Assembly (NCBI GenBank): GCA_029582155.1
Contig: CM055902.1
Location: 18,797,248 to 18,861,247 of the forward strand
DNA: 64,000 nt
Origin: Panopea generosa
Taxonomy: Eukaryota; Mollusca; Bivalvia; Adapedonta; Hiatellidae
Direction of reading: 5' to 3'
The notes beneath the pieces are model-generated. The model did no database searches. It was not told where the DNA came from and saw only the letters and a list, made by a program, of their open reading frames with translations. Position 1 is the stretch's first letter. Each line of letters begins with the position of its first letter. The position numbers and the translations under genes were made by a program. Below, in pieces: positions 59,358-64,000 of the stretch.

Positions 59358-60337
59358 ACACAATATCATTTAATATACACAATTTCATCAAATGTATTCA
59401 AAAAAACTAAAGTTATTAAACCGAAACCTTTTTCAGTGACGTTAACCTTGATCGGATTAACCAAGCAGAATTCCATATAATGCTAGTACTTTATACACAC
59501 AATTTCATCAAATATCTTAACGAAAATTAATAAAAGTTATTGAACGGAAACAGTTGTATATATTTTAGTACGATGAATTCAATATGAAGCAAGCTCTAGT
59601 AATAAACAACATTTTGTTCCATTGTGAAATAATTAGCTTAATATGTTTATTTTGGGTTATTGACCGGGTGTTGTTTAAAATGAAATGTTTAACATTATAA
59701 ATAAACATCCATAACTCACAAGGTCTAGTAATATCTAACATTTAATTAAGTTTATAGAACTCTTTTTAAACGGCTTCTGTGATTGGCCTTCATAGAAAAA
59801 AGAACGTATATTTAACATGTTTTGTTTTTTAACATGTAAAAGTTTTATTTCTCTTACTAAATATGTTATTATACTTTTGGCATAAATATGCATTTCATTA
59901 ATTATATACTTATCTGTAAGGTTTGTGAAGGTATGGTTCACAAACCTATGACGGGGTAAATCACTGGATCACCAATAATTTAGGGGTTTAAATCAGAAAT
60001 AATAAAAAAAATAAATTTTAATTTGCATATATATCTTAAAAGAGTTAGGTAACGACAGTTGGAGTTAATGAGAGAGCGCTGATTAGTATACATTTAGCTA
60101 TTAAATGTTCATAAAATTTGAATCGCAGAGTTAAATTTCAATACCATGCAAAATTTAAGTAACTAGGACAACGTTTGTTCGAGTTGAGCGGGTTTAACAT
60201 GTGGTATGTCGATGCTGACATTGACGATGGGTGATTACAAAAATAAACTTATTTAAACACCTAACGTTAACTTTATTTATTTATTTTAATTAGATTGTGA
60301 AACACGCTATGCTAGTCGTGATCGATGTATCATGGGT

Positions 60338-60460
60338 AGAACCAGTACTAAGCATAAGCTCAAGATCAAGGACACCACAAATAGCCGTAAAGCAGAATCG
60401 AACGCACGACCCTCCAATCATGGGCCCGATTCTCAACCACTGGACCAAGACTCCACGTAG
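60338..60460 (-). mobile_element. CORE-like SINE, copy 2
   Basis: Counterpart of 26530-26653. Confidence 0.6.
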
Positions 60461-60599
60461 TTCATTCTCAACTCTTAAAATAACAATTAGCAAGCACCTA
60501 AAAATAACGTACAATACAATGATTATACCGACACACAGTAAGATGATGAAAGAATAGTAAATGATCACTATTGCAACACATAATAGATTACCCTCTTAC

Positions 60600-60629
60600 C
60601 TGGTACTGAAGTGTTCCATCTATTTCTGT
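60600..60629 (-). CDS. Candidate micro-exon, 30 nt, copy 2
   Basis: Counterpart of 26793-26822 with identical insert and splice-like sites. Confidence 0.3.
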
Positions 60630-60694
60630 CTATAAAATATAAACAAAGACTGTAAAATAACAGTCCTCTGTGAAACATGAAAAAAAAAAGTGAA

Positions 60695-61310
60695 ATATTT
60701 CTTTTAGAATTTGATAATACCCTCAAATTCCAAAGTCACAAAAAAGTACACATTTAATTTTTTTTTTTTCTTTAATTTTTTCTATTTAGTTTTGTTCAAA
60801 ACACTTAACGCAAGATAATTTAAAAACGTCTAAATAACGTCAATTAAAAATGTTATAAACGTCAACCTTAATAGTAAAATTTATCTTTAAATCAGTGTGA
60901 ATTTTTTTTTAGATAAGGCTGTATAATTAAGCATACAGTCGCCTAACGTGAACAGTACCGAATCTTTGAAATGACGTGAAGACGGTGTATATTGTACTCA
61001 TTTATTTTTTGTTGTTTCATCGACTAAATCATACTTGACCAAAAGTTACATATTGTTTTTAAAAAAATTAGGACTAAATTGAAAAAAAGTTTTACATTAT
61101 GCTCTAATAAATATTTTATGATTGAAAAATTTTGAAATTTAAAAATTGATTATTGAAATAAATCGTTTATGAATGAATTATAAATGCGAGAGCAATTGTC
61201 GGCAACATTGTTATTTTGTTGGTTTTTTCTACAACATAAAAGTGTGCGTTTAAATGTACTGAGTGTTTAAAATAATCAAACTCAACTCAGTTATTGTCAT
61301 TAGAGTTTAT
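60695..61310. repeat. Dispersed repeat, copy 2 of 26890-27505
   Basis: Same landmark order as in copy 1. Confidence 0.55.
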
Positions 61311-61533
61311 GGTATTGTCTTTAGCATAAGCTGCCAATGGTGATAGAAGGACACATCTTATATGTGTTTTAAATCCAATGAAGCCCATGATAACTCACGA
61401 AAATGCTTGTCGTTCATATTTCTTCATATGAATGATCGACGACGATCAAAATATCGAAGTAGCACATTTCAAAATGGAAGGGGGTATTCATTAAGCTAAG
61501 GTGGAGGTGAGGGGTTGGGGTATTGTAGAGTTA

Positions 61534-61549
61534 CCCCCCCCCCCCCCCC
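61534..61549 (+). repeat. Expanded C run
   Basis: About 16 C in GAGTTA(C)nTTTGAAA, where copy 1 has 6 (27725-27730). It may be a true expansion or a base-calling artefact. Confidence 0.85.
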
Positions 61550-62413
61550 TTTGAAAATCTGCAGATATAAGCTGAATTTCTATTTATAAATCATATTAGA
61601 AAAAAAATAAGTTGCATGAGTAGTTCAATTAATAAGGTTTCAATATATATGTCTATTTCATTTGACAAACTTATCATGCTATTGATCTAGTGTGAGATTG
61701 TGTCTCTAGTACACAGGTTGGCACATTTCGATGTAAAGCAATATTTAATTTAACCCACGTATTAATTACGTTAAACACATGTTCTATGACAAGTTTATTG
61801 AATTAGTATTTTATAAGTTAATGATAATATTAAATATGTAGTGAACTGCAACCTGCGTTAGACAGGTTTTGCATATTATTGATATATAAGAATTATATTA
61901 TAATTTTATGTTGAATGCTGTACTTATGAATGTCGTCATCAATAACGGGGTTTGTATTATCAATGTACATTAATATGCTGAATATTATCAAAACGATAGG
62001 TAATCTCAGAATAATTTTTGTTAGCGTATTTTAAGTACATCGTTTTACACACATTTTAACCAAATATGCTAGTTTATGTGGTCTGAATAACTGGGTCAGC
62101 TAGTACATTATAGCCACGTATATCGTCAGATAGTACAGGTTTGTCAAACTTATCGCTAGATAGATAGGGATAAAACATTTTAATATATTTTTACATATTC
62201 ATTTTTGGATTAAAGAATAAGTCATTTTGACTTGATTTCATAAAATTTCGCTGAGTAAACAGCATTTTAGAAAAAAGTAAAGGGGTTTATTGTTGAAAAA
62301 CTAACCATATTTTTCATGTAGCCTTTCAGTACATTTTGAATAGTACGATGTCTGAGTGACTGGTTAATTGACGGGTTTGTTGAGGATTCACCTTTGGTAT
62401 GTGGTTATTTTCG

Positions 62414-62469
62414 TATATATAAACACGTGTGATTACTACTATTTCGGTCAGTTAGCAAATTCCACCATG
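62414..62469 (+). promoter_or_regulatory. TATA plus initiator-like promoter, copy 2
   Basis: TATATATAAA at 62414-62423, TCAGTT at 62448-62453 and CCACCATG ending at 62469, with the same spacing as in copy 1. Confidence 0.35.
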
Positions 62470-62576
62470 CGGAAACGTTGTGATAAGGAGTGAAAACAGC
62501 ATTATAACTTAACCACAGCATATGGTATCTGAGTGCGTACTTTATATATTATGGTTTCTACAGTTGTGAAATTTAA

Positions 62577-62759
62577 ATGTCCGATAGCTATATTTCAACA
62601 AAATCAGATTTATATAAATTTTGTATAAATTGTTGGTATATATTCAGACTAGAATGTAGTCAATTTAATTTCATATCCGCAGAATTGAGAGTTGATTTAG
62701 GATATAGGTCGAGGAATCCGGGAACGTACTTTGAGATGCTTATATTGTGTTTACAATGA
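62577..62759 (+). CDS. Unrecognised 60-codon frame, copy 2
   Basis: Counterpart of 28758-28940, with the same protein sequence. Confidence 0.15.
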   Translation: MSDSYISTKSDLYKFCINCWYIFRLECSQFNFISAELRVDLGYRSRNPGTYFEMLILCLQ

Positions 62760-62952
62760 AGTATTTCAAATGTAAGATATGTGTAATTAAATTGTGTTTA
62801 TTCTGTTGTTGTTATTTTTTGGCAAAGCAAATAAATACAGAAATTGTCCGTCAGTGTTTAAATTGTATAATGTGGAACTACGTAGAGATGCATATGCTAC
62901 CATGAGATTTCATAGACTGAGATATATGAATGTCATTCATTAACGTTGCAGA

Positions 62953-63385
62953 GCAGTTTGTATCGCGACATCAGTTAAACACTAGTGAGTAGCAGTTTGA
63001 ATCGCGACATCAGTTAAACACTAGTGAGTAGCAGTTTGAATCGCGACATCAGTTAAACACTAGTGAGTAGCAGTTTGAATCGCGACATCAGTTAAACACT
63101 AGTGAGTAGCAGTTTGTATCGCGACATCAGTTAAACACTAGTGCGTAGCAGTATCAGTTAAACACTAGTGAGTAGCAGTTTGAATCGTGACATCAGTTAA
63201 ACACTAGTGAGTAGCAGTTTGTATCGCGACATCAGTTAAACACTAGTGCGTAGCAGTATCAGTTAAACACTAGTGAGTAGCAGTTTGAATCGTGACATCA
63301 GTTAAACACTAGTGAGTAGCAGTTTGAATTACGACATCAGTTAAACACTAGTGAGTGCCAGTTTGAATCGCGACATCAGTTAAAC
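62953..63385 (+). repeat. 39-bp minisatellite, about 12 units
   Basis: Same unit and same end units as 29134-29383, with five additional units. A trio made of a GTATCGCG unit, a GCGTAGCAGT short junction and a TGAATCGTG unit occurs twice in a row, where copy 1 has it once. That shows block duplication within the array. Confidence 0.95.
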
Positions 63386-64000
63386 TGAAGCTTAGTTGTG
63401 TTGACACGTGAAATTATAGCATAAAACATTATTATACCTGTAATTATTTTTCATGTTGAATTAATCTCGTTAATTTGTATTTATTGTAAAATTGTATATT
63501 CATAATTATATTTATGTAAAAATAAAATTGTTCTTTATTGTACAGTTTATTCTACCCTAGTGAGTTGTCGGCCCTTGGTCATTTTGCTACAAACATTATT
63601 TATTATAGAAATATGTAACTACGTAGATGTGCGTATGCATGTATATGCAGGTAGATCCGTATAGTTTCACCGTTTATTAATACATTTGATTATTATTTAA
63701 ACCCCAAACTTTTCTATAAAAAGAAACGGGAGGAGCCTAATTTCAAATGGTGGCACTTCCTTGCAACAATGTTGAATTGGGAGATGTTTTTTCTGTAAAA
63801 CATAGAAACAAAGTTGTCATTATTTTCAAAAAGAAGTGCAGTTGTAGGGACATATTTTGGCTTTATAAAAATGCCCTTTATTCACAAAAGCTCCCTGAAA
63901 CAAAGTAATAGTAGTCCTTACAAAATTGAAATATCAAGGAAAATTTGCTAAATATTTGAATTTTGAACCCGTTTGACCCTTGTCACGAGGTGTAAACAGC

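Larger units (their letters stand above)
33782..64000. repeat. Copy 2 of the ~33.8-kb direct repeat (cut by window end)
   Basis: This collinear near-copy of 1-29998 stops at the window edge, so the counterpart of 29999-33781 is not visible. It differs from copy 1 by scattered substitutions, many one-base indels in homopolymers, a shorter poly-C tract (about 23 against 31), a longer C run at 61534-61549 (about 16 against 6), a roughly 10-bp insertion near 59005 and five more minisatellite units at 62953-63385. Where the 4.4-kb internal paralogues can arbitrate, copy 2 more often carries the reading shared by the others. Confidence 0.95.

Noticed and set aside
1..64000. Circular organelle or viral genome read around twice
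   Set aside because: There are no organelle, rRNA, tRNA-set or viral genes, and the content is typical dispersed nuclear repeats.

Overview
The window looks like an AT-rich, gene-poor, repeat-dense stretch of nuclear genome from a marine invertebrate, most likely a bivalve mollusc. The reasons are an eroded non-LTR retrotransposon relic with the conserved blocks familiar from bivalve LINEs, several tRNA-derived SINE heads (one with a molluscan-type body, one with a CORE-like body), and short dispersed modules (AGGGCAATAACTC, ACGGACGAC tails, CAAGACAATATGCA modules) that litter bivalve genomes. There is no operon structure, no rRNA, no CRISPR array and no intact long reading frame. The organism call is inference.

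Layout: the window is one full period and most of a second period of a direct repeat of about 33.8 kb. Base 1 matches base 33782, and 1-29998 matches 33782-64000 almost base for base. The period grows to about 34.0 kb at the far end, mainly because a 39-bp minisatellite has about 7 units in copy 1 and 12 in copy 2. Only 29999-33781 is seen once. Paralogue comparison suggests many single-base indels private to copy 1 are sequence errors, so the repeat may be a real tandem duplication or an assembly join of two haplotypes.

Within one period: 1.0-2.0 kb is a foldback element with inverted arrays of a 14-bp unit; 2.1-2.6 kb holds GGCCCCT modules and poly-C; 3.0-7.4 and 8.3-12.7 kb are a 4.4-kb internal duplication; 12.7-16.3 kb holds 150-bp modules, SINEs and repeat fragments; 17.2-18.7 kb is the LINE relic (minus strand); 18.8-21.9 kb is dispersed repeats and a small GC-rich island; 22.9-25.1 kb is modules and a SINE; 25.2-27.5 kb is further repeat copies; 28.6 kb has a TATA/Inr-like promoter; 29.1 kb has the minisatellite; 30.1-30.6 kb is a long palindrome; 31.4-31.8 kb is an eroded TCCGGA minisatellite.

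The most interesting pattern is on the minus strand. A recurrent segment (at about 3.7, 8.0, 8.1, 9.0, 14.2, 24.1 and 33.05 kb) carries, at the same place each time, a tiny exon-like insert of 27, 30 or 33 nt between splice-like acceptor and donor sequences. Two further candidates lie outside this series (30 nt at 26.8 kb, 48 nt at 33.25 kb). All full-length inserts are multiples of three and are open in the same phase (1-1). In a hand alignment the inserts differ more than the sequence around them, and several copies have lost a splice site. I propose, as inference only, a minus-strand gene built from duplicated, decaying micro-exons. Transcript data would decide it.
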